The position numbers and the translations under genes are program-made. A stretch of 35,353 bases of DNA from a virus. The stretch covers positions 1 to 35,353 of the IMG/VR virus record IMGVR_UViG_3300048790_000131; one strand, given 5' to 3'. Each line of letters opens with the position of its first letter. Position 1 is the first letter of the stretch. Under the pieces are notes generated by a model. The model made no database searches. It saw only the letters and a program-made list of their open reading frames with translations, and was not told the origin of the DNA. Shown here one piece after another: positions 1-6,155 of the stretch.

Positions 1-127
1 CTGTTTCTTCTTGCGTGTGGGTTTCGTAGTATTTATTCACATCATTGACGAGACTTGGATTAGCAGAGCAATAGTTGTAAAAAGCCAATCTCTTCCCTCT
101 GAAAGCCCGTTTTAGACTTGAGAGAGA
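1..127. repeat. Left copy of 127-bp terminal direct repeat (circular assembly overlap)
   Basis: These 127 bases are identical to 35227..35353. An exact overlap of this length, a value often used as an assembler k-mer size, is the usual mark of a closed circular contig. The repeat lies inside one open reading frame that continues across both ends, which supports circularity rather than a biological terminal repeat. Confidence 0.95.
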
Positions 128-319
128 GACGCCAAGTTTTACTGCAATATCTTCTCTAGACATTTTCCCGATTAATTTTTTAGCTTTTAGAATTTGAGTT
201 TTAGTTAAATTTGAAGCAGGTCTTTTCCGCTTCGCAAGCGCACATGGAAGGCACCACTTAGAATTAAAGTGCCTTTGAATTGGCCTTTTTCTACAAGAGG
301 GACAATTAGCTCTTGTCAC
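1..319 (-). CDS. Zinc-ribbon/helix-turn-helix putative regulator, N-terminal part (gene continues at right end)
   Basis: The start codon is GTG at 319, overlapping the end of the upstream gene by 14 bp. The frame stays open to base 1 and continues on the circle at 35226 down to 34739, giving one 268-aa protein. The N-terminus has a CPSC...CLPC zinc ribbon (about residues 6-30), then a helix-turn-helix (SREDIAVKLGVSLSSLKRAF, about 58-77). The rest is described in the entry at 34739. It is the last of a run of regulator-like genes after the replication module, so a role in switching on the middle/late block is an inference. Without circularisation both halves would be misread as fragments. Confidence 0.8.
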   Translation of the reverse strand, partial: MTRANCPSCRKRPIQRHFNSKWCLPCALAKRKRPASNLTKTQILKAKKLIGKMSREDIAVKLGVSLSSLKRAFRGKRLAFYNYCSANPSLVNDVNKYYETHTQEET

Positions 320-542
320 TTAAATACTTTGCGGCCTGAATAGCCGTCTTAATTGTTAAGTTTAAATTTTGAACACAATTGCAAGCCGCGTTCACCGAAT
401 CAGGTGTCACTTCTTTTTTAGTAACCTCATTCATCATTCTTTGAAGGGCTCTAACTGTATCGACCACTCCGAATCGGTCTGAGATTTCTCGCAATGCCAA
501 TTTCTTTGATTCACCGATAACTTCAACATTTTTATCACCCAT
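306..542 (-). CDS. Small conserved-type phage protein, function unknown (78 aa)
   Basis: Starts at ATG 542 behind a very strong ribosome-binding site (GGGGAGGAG) that lies inside the preceding frame. The 78-aa product is soluble, probably helical, with no recognised motif and one CNC pair near residue 55. It sits between the sigma-like gene (434..859) and the zinc-ribbon/HTH regulator, overlapping both, so it belongs to the same transcript. The strong site suggests high expression. I do not recognise a family. Confidence 0.75.
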   Translation of the reverse strand: MGDKNVEVIGESKKLALREISDRFGVVDTVRALQRMMNEVTKKEVTPDSVNAACNCVQNLNLTIKTAIQAAKYLSDKS

Positions 543-859
543 AACTTTAGCTCCTCCCCGAAGCCTAAACTTGTAACGTACGCGTCTATGTAAGAATCTG
601 CTCTAGGACTTTCTCCGCAATACAAATCTCGTCCATCGCTTCCTTTAATAAGATCCGCAAATGTTCCGTTTGAATCATCCGTAATTTGTTGGTCCAAAGA
701 GAGGGATGCTCTAACGAGAGTGTTGCGAGCAGTCCCTTTGCTACTGATAAATTTGTACTCAAAATCGACATTTCGTCCTTGTGGATTATTCTCGATCCAT
801 TCCTTAATGGCTTTGTCTTGTTCATAGTCTTCCTCGTCTTGTTTACAGAGCCAGTTCAT
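434..859 (-). CDS. Acidic sigma-factor-like protein (141 aa), function uncertain
   Basis: The ATG at 859 overlaps the stop of the LuxR-type gene as ATGA, implying coupled translation. The middle of the protein (SLSLDQQITDDSNGTFADLI, residues 53-72) resembles the SLD...DD...DLI linker between regions 3 and 4 of sigma-70 factors. Residues 1-25 are rich in Asp/Glu/Lys. No clear region 2 or 4 helix-turn-helix is visible, so it may be a degenerate sigma, an anti-sigma or an activator. The last 109 nt overlap the next gene (306..542) in another frame, an unusually long overlap for this genome. A competing 79-aa frame at 586..825 was rejected. Confidence 0.6.
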   Translation of the reverse strand: MNWLCKQDEEDYEQDKAIKEWIENNPQGRNVDFEYKFISSKGTARNTLVRASLSLDQQITDDSNGTFADLIKGSDGRDLYCGESPRADSYIDAYVTSLGFGEELKLWVIKMLKLSVNQRNWHCEKSQTDSEWSIQLEPFKE

Positions 860-1089
860 GGTGATCCAAGAATAATATCCTTCATTATTTGTAGAGATTC
901 CGCATCGAGAAACGAATTCTTAAGTTTAGCCATGAGCTCATATCGAGTGCCCACTTCTTCTTTGGCTAGGATATTTGTGATATGAAACTTAATCGTTTTT
1001 TCAGTCACACCTAGCTCGTTACAAATTTCTTTGTTTGCTTTTCCTTGAAGGAGCAAGTCAACAACCTTTCTTTCAGAACGAGAGAGCAT
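856..1089 (-). CDS. LuxR/GerE-type helix-turn-helix transcriptional regulator (77 aa)
   Basis: The protein is little more than a GerE DNA-binding domain: SRSERKVVDLLLQGKANKEI, then the recognition helix around VTEKTIKFHITNIL. It has no receiver or ligand domain. I chose ATG 1089. A longer start at 1188 would translate through a run of nine G and gives a tail unlike any family. The G9 run lies 7 bases before ATG 1089 and would serve as its ribosome-binding site. The stop overlaps the next gene as ATGA. Stand-alone GerE domains occur as phage activators, so a middle/late activator role is plausible but inferred. Confidence 0.8.
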   Translation of the reverse strand: MLSRSERKVVDLLLQGKANKEICNELGVTEKTIKFHITNILAKEEVGTRYELMAKLKNSFLDAESLQIMKDIILGSP

Positions 1090-1096
1090 CAATTTA

Positions 1097-1105
1097 CCCC
1101 CCCCC
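1097..1105 (-). repeat. Homopolymer of nine G (coding strand) in the leader of the LuxR-type gene
   Basis: The plus strand has C9, read as G9 on the coding strand, 7 bases upstream of ATG 1089. It would act as a Shine-Dalgarno-like element. Runs of this kind are prone to slipped-strand length change, which would alter spacing or, for the longer start at 1188, the reading frame. The surrounding 1090..1278 has no convincing gene; I see no strong promoter or hairpin in it. Confidence 0.5.
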
Positions 1106-1278
1106 GAAAAATAAAGTGCGTGCTGGATTGGCCAGCCGTCAGGAAACCGTTTTGTTTCAGCTCTTTGGCGCGACCAAAGACGACGCACAAAATCATTTCA
1201 AGCTCGCATGGATGGCCATGCCTCCGAAAAACATTCCCCAAAACATTGCTTGCAAAAATAAATGGTCAAGTAGTCGTC

Positions 1279-1596
1279 TCATTTTAAGTGGGCCTCTACA
1301 TCGTCGATTGACCTAGCGCAAATCCCTATGCCGCCTAGCTCGTTAAACAAGCCCAAGAAAACTTTCTGCTCTTGAGTTAGGCTGCCAGTTTTGGATTTAA
1401 CTTCAATCGCAAGAGGTTTGCCTTTATAAATCCCTAAAATATCTGAAACGCCTTTTATGTGAAATTCGCTATGGCGTTTTCGATAAACTTTTTTAATCGG
1501 GTCAAATATCCCAACGGAATCAACTGGAAAAGCAAATATTCTTTTAACTCTTAACCATGCTAGAATATTGTTTTTAACTCGTCCCTCGGGAGTCAT
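1279..1596 (-). CDS. VRR-NUC domain nuclease (105 aa)
   Basis: Small stand-alone VRR-NUC protein of the PD-(D/E)XK superfamily. Visible signature: GVSDILG (catalytic Asp, about residue 51), then LAIEVKSKTGSLTQEQ (Glu and Lys of the ExK motif, about 64-70). The N-terminus MTPEGRVKNNI is typical of phage members. It likely cuts branched or damaged DNA, such as replication or recombination intermediates. The start overlaps the stop of the upstream gene as ATGA, placing it at the end of the O/loader replication operon. Confidence 0.88.
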   Translation of the reverse strand: MTPEGRVKNNILAWLRVKRIFAFPVDSVGIFDPIKKVYRKRHSEFHIKGVSDILGIYKGKPLAIEVKSKTGSLTQEQKVFLGLFNELGGIGICARSIDDVEAHLK

Positions 1597-1823
1597 GATC
1601 CAAACACCCTTCTTGAAGATCTTGGCAATTGCATCAAGGCTTCAAAAATAAAAGGCGGGACAGGATATCTCTTTGGTTGTTTCCCCCTGCTGCATTCCCC
1701 TCCGAATTCAACAAAGAGCTGTTCGCCATCGGTAAATATCCCGTCCCATGTAAGCTGATTTAAATCCTCAGCTCGAATTCCTAAATTTTTAAATTGTCTT
1801 TTTAATTTCTGTGTTCTTGTCAT
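1593..1823 (-). CDS. Small basic protein of the replication operon, unknown function (76 aa)
   Basis: I place the start at ATG 1823, which overlaps the loader-like gene's stop as ATGA; the longer 97-aa reading from 1886 would run inside that gene. The protein starts with a basic helix (MTRTQKLKRQFKNLGI) and continues as a mixed domain (QLTWDGIFTDGEQLFVEFGG). No family is recognised. The stop overlaps the VRR-NUC start, again ATGA, so it is made with the replication and nuclease proteins. Confidence 0.7.
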   Translation of the reverse strand: MTRTQKLKRQFKNLGIRAEDLNQLTWDGIFTDGEQLFVEFGGECSRGKQPKRYPVPPFIFEALMQLPRSSRRVFGS

Positions 1824-2353
1824 GTGTAACTGCCTCGGTATGTGGGCCAGTTTTCTTGCCTTCCGCTTCCAAGCCTGCAGGTGCACTTAGAAACAGTAGG
1901 GGACGCATATTGAGTGGGTTCTGAGAAAACCACGCCCTCAACACAAAGAGCACAGTCTTTCTTGTTTTTGACGGCAAGCTCGATCATCTTTCCGTACTCC
2001 TCAAGCTCCTTAAAGCTTATCTCGCCGGTCATTCGCTTTTTGATCATTCCAAATATTTCGGCAATATCTTCTTTTGAGAAGATTGAGTTTTTACTTGGAT
2101 GAATTTTCTCGGCGTTTGTGGGGATCCCGTCAAAGTATTCGCGCTTATGCCTTTGATTTGCAGCGGTGATAAACTCGGCCGGAAGTGGGGCTTGCCTGTT
2201 GTTTGCAATCATGTCGGTCACAAGTTTTCGAAACCAACTTATTTCTAGTTGATACGTGGCAGTCCATATGAGCTTAATTTTCTCATCTGGGAATGAAGTT
2301 GGCCATGTAGCCTTTAGTCTTTCGGCTTGGGAGTTAAATTCTTCTCTTGTCAT
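1820..2353 (-). CDS. Putative replicative helicase loader with C-terminal zinc motif (177 aa)
   Basis: The N-terminal half (FPDEKIKLIWTATYQLEISW ... NNRQAPLPAEF, residues 21-62) resembles helicase-loader-type N-terminal domains (SPP1 G39P-like) found in phage primosome genes. The C-terminal part carries a CALC ... CTC cysteine cluster (about residues 134-158), probably binding zinc. It lies directly downstream of the O-like initiator with an ATGA overlap, the place of lambda P or DnaC-type loaders. Inferred role: delivering the host DnaB helicase to the origin. The family call rests on pattern and context. Confidence 0.65.
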   Translation of the reverse strand: MTREEFNSQAERLKATWPTSFPDEKIKLIWTATYQLEISWFRKLVTDMIANNRQAPLPAEFITAANQRHKREYFDGIPTNAEKIHPSKNSIFSKEDIAEIFGMIKKRMTGEISFKELEEYGKMIELAVKNKKDCALCVEGVVFSEPTQYASPTVSKCTCRLGSGRQENWPTYRGSYT

Positions 2354-3006
2354 GCGCTATCCCCCAAGATGGCACCGATGTCTACTTTGTGATTATTCTT
2401 GAATTCAGTTATGGGTTCTAGGTGATCTTCCCAAGAAACCATGAAGGTAGAAAAGTGCTTGATGAACTTGGAGTCAGTGACGTGCTTTGAGCAATACTGC
2501 GAATAGTTGGAAATAGCCTTTTTAATTAAATCAAAGTCTTGTTGGGTTTTTACTAATAACCGTAGCTTCTCGATCCCTTTCTTTTTTCCAATCTTTCTTG
2601 GATAAGAAGCATACAAACTCTCTAGATCAAACTTGCTTTGATCAATAGTTCGTTTCGTATCGTTCGTATCGTTCGTACGTATCGTAGGGACAAGTACTTT
2701 GGAAGTAACTTCAAGTAACTCTGAGTTACTTATTGTTACTACACCGTACTTTGATAAAGTCTTAAGATTATTTTGTATCTGAGAAGCTTTAACTTTAAGA
2801 AGTGCCACAGCTAAATTCAAATCAAAAAAGAAACTATCTTTTTTAGCTTTGGACATACAACAGCATAGATAGCTAAAAAGCCTCTGCTCTTCGGCTGACC
2901 ACGAGAAGGTCTTGATATAGAATTCATTTTCAAATCTAAACCACGTATGATTTTTACTATCAGTTCGTGGGTTGAATTTTTGCCAATCTATAATTGTAAT
3001 CTCCAC
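2350..3006 (-). CDS. Phage replication initiator (lambda O/DnaD-like organisation, 218 aa)
   Basis: The start is GTG 3006 behind a purine-rich stretch (GAGGGTAGGGGAAG). Residues 1-95 look like a winged-helix DNA-binding domain (WFRFENEFYIK, SWSAEEQRLFSYL, LSKYGVVTI). Residues about 128-198 (LYASYPRKIGKKKGIEKLRL ... FSTFMVSWEDHL) match the C-terminal domain shared by many phage O/DnaD-type initiators, which binds the loader or helicase. A Thr/Asn/Asp-rich linker between them is encoded by short tandem repeats, the usual place for origin iterons in O-type genes. It begins the replication operon downstream of attP and tRNA-Asn. Confidence 0.8.
   Translation of the reverse strand: MEITIIDWQKFNPRTDSKNHTWFRFENEFYIKTFSWSAEEQRLFSYLCCCMSKAKKDSFFFDLNLAVALLKVKASQIQNNLKTLSKYGVVTISNSELLEVTSKVLVPTIRTNDTNDTKRTIDQSKFDLESLYASYPRKIGKKKGIEKLRLLVKTQQDFDLIKKAISNYSQYCSKHVTDSKFIKHFSTFMVSWEDHLEPITEFKNNHKVDIGAILGDSA
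2648..2740. repeat. Iteron-like repeats inside the O-like gene: candidate replication origin
   Basis: Two repeat sets are side by side. At 2648..2686 a 9-base unit (ACGATACGA on the coding strand) recurs about three times with variants. At 2703..2740, AAGTAACT occurs at 2703 and 2713 and inverted as AGTTACTT at 2724, so 2713..2731 is a perfect interrupted palindrome (arms of 8, spacer CTG). The flank at 2741..2800 is A/T-rich. Lambda and relatives carry their origin iterons inside the O gene, so this is the best origin candidate. Only the repeats are seen; function is inferred. Confidence 0.5.
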
Positions 3007-3152
3007 TTCCCCTACCCTCTAGATTAACGGGCTAGCTCACCCTATCTCTCACCACTAACCAGGTGACGGCCTTCCCACTGAGCAGGGCCCCTAATTAATT
3101 AACTTGCTCAAGATTTGTGTATAGGCGTTTTGAGCATGTAAACCTTGAGCGC

Positions 3153-3228
3153 TGGCTGCAGAGGCAGGGCTCAAACCTGCGACATCCGAATTAACAGTTC
3201 GGCGCTCTATCAACTGAGCTACTCCGCA
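3153..3228 (-). tRNA. tRNA-Asn (anticodon GTT), CCA encoded
   Basis: 76 nt that fold as a canonical cloverleaf. The acceptor TGCGGAG pairs with CTCTGCA (one G-T). The D arm contains AGCTCAGTTGATAGAGC. The anticodon arm is CCGAA-CTGTTAA-TTCGG with anticodon GTT, and the T arm is GCAGG-TTTGAGC-CCTGC. The discriminator is G and the 3' CCA is encoded. It lies 210 bp beyond attP on the same strand as int and the rep genes. The spacer to the O-like gene (3007..3152) has small hairpins but no gene. Confidence 0.93.
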
Positions 3229-3317
3229 AAAACTGGACTTTGATTTTTTATTGCTTTGATTTAATATTTTTGAATAAGCATCCGAAGAGAGAGACAAAAG
3301 ATCCGAGCCAGCGCTTT

Positions 3318-3336
3318 CCCCGAATTTTCCCCGACC
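3318..3336. repeat. attP arm repeat, distal copy
   Basis: The 18-mer CCCGAATTTTCCCCGACC (3319..3336) recurs exactly at 3527..3544, on the other side of the tRNA-Ala-like core. Two identical sites flanking the core in the same orientation fit arm-type binding sites for the tyrosine integrase or Xis. No other explanation for the repeat is visible. Confidence 0.6.
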
Positions 3337-3383
3337 ATGTCTGAATTTTATTGAACCATTGTGGCCTAATTTGAATATGACGG

Positions 3384-3392
3384 TTATCCACA
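3384..3392 (+). promoter_or_regulatory. Perfect DnaA-box sequence in the attP arm
   Basis: TTATCCACA matches the strict DnaA-box consensus. It lies between the tRNA-Asn and the attP core. A single box this far from the O-like gene is more likely to affect recombination-complex assembly or to be chance than to be the origin. Confidence 0.35.
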
Positions 3393-3438
3393 GTTTGTTG
3401 ATGGATATCTGTAAGTGATTGATTTCTATTGAGAGATT

Positions 3439-3486
3439 TGGTGGAGCTGATCGGGATTGAACCGACGACCTCTTGCATGCCATGCA
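3439..3486 (-). other. attP core: 3' half of a tRNA-Ala(GGC) gene
   Basis: On the int strand this reads as a tRNA-Ala 3' half: anticodon-loop part ATGGCATGCAAG (anticodon GGC), variable loop AGGTC, T arm GTCGG-TTCAATC-CCGAT, acceptor CAGCTCC, discriminator A and CCA. No matching 5' half (acceptor, D arm) lies upstream, so it is not a functional tRNA gene. Integrases of this class use tRNA 3' ends as attB, and integration would rebuild the host tRNA-Ala(GGC). The position 66 bp beyond the int stop and between two arm repeats makes this a strong assignment. The exact crossover cannot be fixed without the host junctions. Confidence 0.88.
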
Positions 3487-3525
3487 TGAAAAATCCTGTA
3501 TAATTATTAGACAATTTTGAATACT

Positions 3526-3544
3526 TCCCGAATTTTCCCCGACC
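3526..3544. repeat. attP arm repeat, int-proximal copy
   Basis: Second exact copy of the 18-mer described at 3318, ending 7 bp before the last codon of int. Together the two copies bracket the attP core. Confidence 0.6.
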
Positions 3545-3551
3545 CTTTTTA

Positions 3552-4610
3552 TCATAGAGTCACTAACGAGCTAACAGCTCTCGTATCCTCGAAGTCAAAG
3601 TGGAGATAAGTCTCTTGAGCCTGCTCGATAGAAAGACCGGCATAAGAGCAAATAAGCATCGAGTCGATCTTTCCTTCGCCTGCTTTAAAGGCATTGGTCA
3701 AAAAAGTATGTCTAAGATCATGGAACCGACATTTGACCCCGGCGTTCTTTCTGCAAAGGGTCCAGGACGTCTTATTCCCTTGTCTGCCGATAGATTTCTC
3801 TGGATCCACAGGCGAGGGCCATACAACGTCAGATCTCTTAGCCTTGTGGCGAATAACGAGTTCTGGATAGACCATCTCTGAGATCCCAAAGGTTCTTGAT
3901 TGCCGAATCTTTGTGTCTTTCTTGTGGAGATGAATCACTTTCTTTTCAAGATCAACAAACGAAGTGTTTTCCTTATCCCTACCCCAGGTCAAGAACATGA
4001 TCTCTCCTATCCTCATGCCCATGGTATAGGCCATGAGCATTTGAAGCTGGAGATCGGGATTCGCATGATCGAGAAGGCCTTTAAATTCTGACGCGGTGAT
4101 ATACTTACCGACATCGGATCTCGTAGGGTCTGGGTTTCGAAGTTTAGGGAGTTTATCAATGAGCCCATTTTCATGAAGCCAAATGATAAACATCTTAAAC
4201 CACTTACGATCGTTAAAAAACCTTTGTTCGGGATCTTTCTGTTTCATGGCCGTTACGTAGTGCTCCCAAATCATGGGAGTGATCTCATTTGAGAAAAGCG
4301 ATCCAATATAAGGCTTAAGCCTTCTCCAGGAGTTGGCAATTGAATCAAGGGTAGCTTTTGATTTGTTGTCTTTTGTTGCAAGCCATTTGGGCCAGATATC
4401 CTCAAGCAACTCGGCCATCACAGCTTTTGGCTTAAGGCCTAAGAAGTCTTGAATCATCAGGTCAGCAATCTTTTGTGCTTCTTTTTGATTTTTTGTCTTA
4501 AGGGATTTAAAGAGTTCACCCTTACCTTCGCGGTAAAGGCGTACGTAAACAATTTCCGTCACAGGATGCTTCTTAAGGTGTGGCCTTCCGGGGATGTCTA
4601 AAAGCTTCAA
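3552..4610 (-). CDS. int: Tyrosine recombinase, phage integrase (352 aa)
   Basis: Catalyses site-specific recombination between attP and the host tRNA-Ala(GGC) gene. The N-terminal arm-binding part (1-60) contains YVRLYREGKGELFKSLKTKN. A SAM-like core-binding domain spans about 65-155. Catalytic residues: R200 (MGMRIGEI), a Lys near 231-234, H297 and R300 (FHDLRH), and the nucleophile Y335 (QETYLHF). The usual LGHSS box is replaced by YAGLS, so the second catalytic His is missing or substituted. The start is TTG 4610, overlapping the xis stop as TTGA, which implies coupling. Confidence 0.95.
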   Translation of the reverse strand: MKLLDIPGRPHLKKHPVTEIVYVRLYREGKGELFKSLKTKNQKEAQKIADLMIQDFLGLKPKAVMAELLEDIWPKWLATKDNKSKATLDSIANSWRRLKPYIGSLFSNEITPMIWEHYVTAMKQKDPEQRFFNDRKWFKMFIIWLHENGLIDKLPKLRNPDPTRSDVGKYITASEFKGLLDHANPDLQLQMLMAYTMGMRIGEIMFLTWGRDKENTSFVDLEKKVIHLHKKDTKIRQSRTFGISEMVYPELVIRHKAKRSDVVWPSPVDPEKSIGRQGNKTSWTLCRKNAGVKCRFHDLRHTFLTNAFKAGEGKIDSMLICSYAGLSIEQAQETYLHFDFEDTRAVSSLVTL

Positions 4611-4780
4611 GATGCTACAGAAGTCTTCTTGAAAAGTTTTTCTAGATCAGCTTGCTTTATTAAAACCTTGCCGAAAGGTTTCGATGCTGGCAAAGCCCCT
4701 GCAACAATTTTTCTTTTGATAGCGCTTGCTGAAGTTTTATATTTTTTGCAAGCCTCTTCAATGGTGAAGTATTCTTCCAT
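4607..4780 (-). CDS. xis: Excisionase-type small HTH protein (57 aa)
   Basis: ATG 4780 follows AAGAGGGAAA. The protein begins MEEYFTIEEACKKYKTSASA, followed by IKRKIVAGALPASKPFGKVL. This is the MerR-like winged helix (HTH_17 type) used by phage excisionases and related DNA-binding proteins. It ends on the int start (TTGA overlap). Directly before int, a directionality factor controlling excision is the natural role, and it may also repress int. Confidence 0.82.
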   Translation of the reverse strand: MEEYFTIEEACKKYKTSASAIKRKIVAGALPASKPFGKVLIKQADLEKLFKKTSVAS

Positions 4781-4788
4781 TTTCCCTC

Positions 4789-5499
4789 TTACCCCGCGTG
4801 TTTTTCAAATATCTCTGGATTTTTTAAATAGGCTTCAACTACTTCAGCATCAGCCTTCATTTTAGGAGCCGTCTTATCTCGGGCCCAGTCAACGTATCCC
4901 TTAAGGCTTGCTCTATCACATTCAAAAAGCGGCTTACCCTTACAGCGTCCGTATTGAACGATGTAACGATCAGTAAGTTCGCCGGTTTCATTACTAATCA
5001 TTTCCGCTGGCAAGTCCTCAACGTCTTGAGTGAAAAAGTCTGAAGCTCCGGTAGCAATAACAACAGCTCCAACATAAGCCCTTTTTTGAGCCATCTTTTG
5101 AAGAGTGTTTAGAAGATCTCCTATGCCAACTTTTTTATATTTCTTTTCTTCGGAGTTTGCTGACCCCTGGCATTGAGAAATGATTTTCCCCGAAGGCAGA
5201 TGAAACATCTCAATGGTGTACGTGAACATAGCAAACTGAGGAGGTTCAAAACTAATTTCTTTTTGAACATCGCAAATCCTTGATCCAAGCTGAAAAATGT
5301 TGGCAAGCTTTTCTGCTCCGGGCTTGTACAGCGTGGGTTTTGGAGTTCCTGGAATAATCCCATAATCAACATCTTTAACGAGTTGATTTTGAATAAATTC
5401 TTTTAATTGAATTCGCTGAGTTGAAAGTGCCGACACTGCAGAGCTCGTTAATTCCACAGCTAAATTTCTTTGATCTGAAACTATAATATCGTTCGACAT
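4789..5499 (-). CDS. Putative phage recombination/ssDNA-related protein with C-terminal XhlR-like module (236 aa)
   Basis: I use ATG 5499 (MSNDIIVSDQRN), preceded by AAAGGAGTAACAAA; a longer frame upstream runs through the previous gene. Residues about 45-80 carry DYGIIPGTPKPTLYKPGAEK, and about 135-165 carry KMAQKRAYVGAVVIATGASD ... FTQD, both typical of a widespread phage/prophage family in recombination loci. The C-terminus (YGRCKGKPLFECDRASLKGY) resembles the short module at the end of exodeoxyribonuclease-type proteins. A single-strand annealing or ssDNA-binding role is an inference from position in the early operon before xis/int; no exonuclease partner is nearby. Confidence 0.6.
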   Translation of the reverse strand: MSNDIIVSDQRNLAVELTSSAVSALSTQRIQLKEFIQNQLVKDVDYGIIPGTPKPTLYKPGAEKLANIFQLGSRICDVQKEISFEPPQFAMFTYTIEMFHLPSGKIISQCQGSANSEEKKYKKVGIGDLLNTLQKMAQKRAYVGAVVIATGASDFFTQDVEDLPAEMISNETGELTDRYIVQYGRCKGKPLFECDRASLKGYVDWARDKTAPKMKADAEVVEAYLKNPEIFEKHAG

Positions 5500-5503
5500 T
5501 TTG

Positions 5504-5848
5504 TTACTCCTTTTCCTGGCAGAGGTCGCATTTGCATTCTTTTTTTCGCGGATCAATCTCGCTTCCGCATTTGACACAAAAAACCTTTTCGGCCTTAACT
5601 CCAAAGTTATGTTCTTCCCAAGGAGGGAGAGCCGAGGCCATTCCTGATACAACTCGAATTGCAGCATGCAAATCATTTATTGATTTATGTAAGCCCGACA
5701 AGGGGCCTCTGGCCGTTTCAATAACATTCAGTGCGGCTTGCAAGAGCAGATTTCGTTGCAGAACAACTATCTCCGCATTCTTATCAATTAACTCTAAACT
5801 TTCCATAATGCTTGTGACCCCTGAACTTGCTTTGTTTTGACTATTCAT
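5504..5848 (-). CDS. Early protein with C-terminal zinc ribbon (114 aa)
   Basis: ATG 5848 follows AAGGTGTAGGTGATGT. Residues 1-75 are predicted helical and possibly coiled coil (MESLELIDKNAEIVVLQRNL). The C-terminus holds a four-cysteine ribbon, FCVKCGSEIDPRKKECKCDL then CQ (about residues 90-110). No family is recognised. It is made just before the recombination-like protein, 4 bp away, suggesting a partner role on nucleic acid. Confidence 0.7.
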   Translation of the reverse strand: MNSQNKASSGVTSIMESLELIDKNAEIVVLQRNLLLQAALNVIETARGPLSGLHKSINDLHAAIRVVSGMASALPPWEEHNFGVKAEKVFCVKCGSEIDPRKKECKCDLCQEKE

Positions 5849-5851
5849 ACA

Positions 5852-6154
5852 TCACCTACACCTTACGCAAAAGCCGTCACCCGGCGAGCCGTATGCATCT
5901 TCTAGTCGCTGACCACACTCACAAAATCTGTGTTCGTGACAACGCTCACAATATTCATTTGAGTGCATTTGATCTTTTCGAAACCATTTTTCGCACCCTT
6001 CACAATCTATAAATCCCAGCCGCTCGATAGCGCCTCGATAGGTTCGATACAAGAACCAGGGGAAAGGATGTGGGTACTTCGTGACGTATTTATAAGAGTT
6101 TGGAAACGAGGCCTTTTCGTCTTTTTCACAAATCGTCTTTGGGCACCAAAGCAT
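5852..6154 (-). CDS. Cysteine-rich early protein, multiple zinc-binding motifs (100 aa)
   Basis: Starts at ATG 6154, 1 bp after the upstream stop. The C-terminal 55 residues carry five CxxC-like pairs: CEGC, CERC, CEC and CVRC with an intervening His-rich turn (HSNEYCERCHEHRFC). This implies at least two zinc sites, as in small treble-clef or ribbon proteins. The N-terminal half (PNSYKYVTKYPHPFPWFLYR) is aromatic. Function is unknown; such proteins in early phage regions often bind host RNA polymerase or nucleic acid, but nothing here shows that. Confidence 0.7.
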   Translation of the reverse strand: MLWCPKTICEKDEKASFPNSYKYVTKYPHPFPWFLYRTYRGAIERLGFIDCEGCEKWFRKDQMHSNEYCERCHEHRFCECGQRLEDAYGSPGDGFCVRCR

Positions 6155-6155
6155 A

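Noticed and set aside
586-825. 79-aa minus-strand frame inside the sigma-like gene
   Set aside because: The competing frame starts as ATGA on the upstream gene and has the sigma-like motif; this one has no such support.
1035-1316. Plus-strand frames of 93 and 80 aa over the LuxR leader
   Set aside because: Pass through the C9 run, no ribosome site, no motif, antisense to real genes.
3007-3090. Possible second tRNA next to tRNA-Asn (TCACC/GGTGA hairpin, GCTCAGTGG)
   Set aside because: No T loop, 8-base anticodon loop and no acceptor pairing.
3091-3555. 154-aa and 88-aa minus-strand frames between int and the O-like gene
   Set aside because: They run through the tRNA-Asn and attP, lack ribosome sites, and have no coding character.
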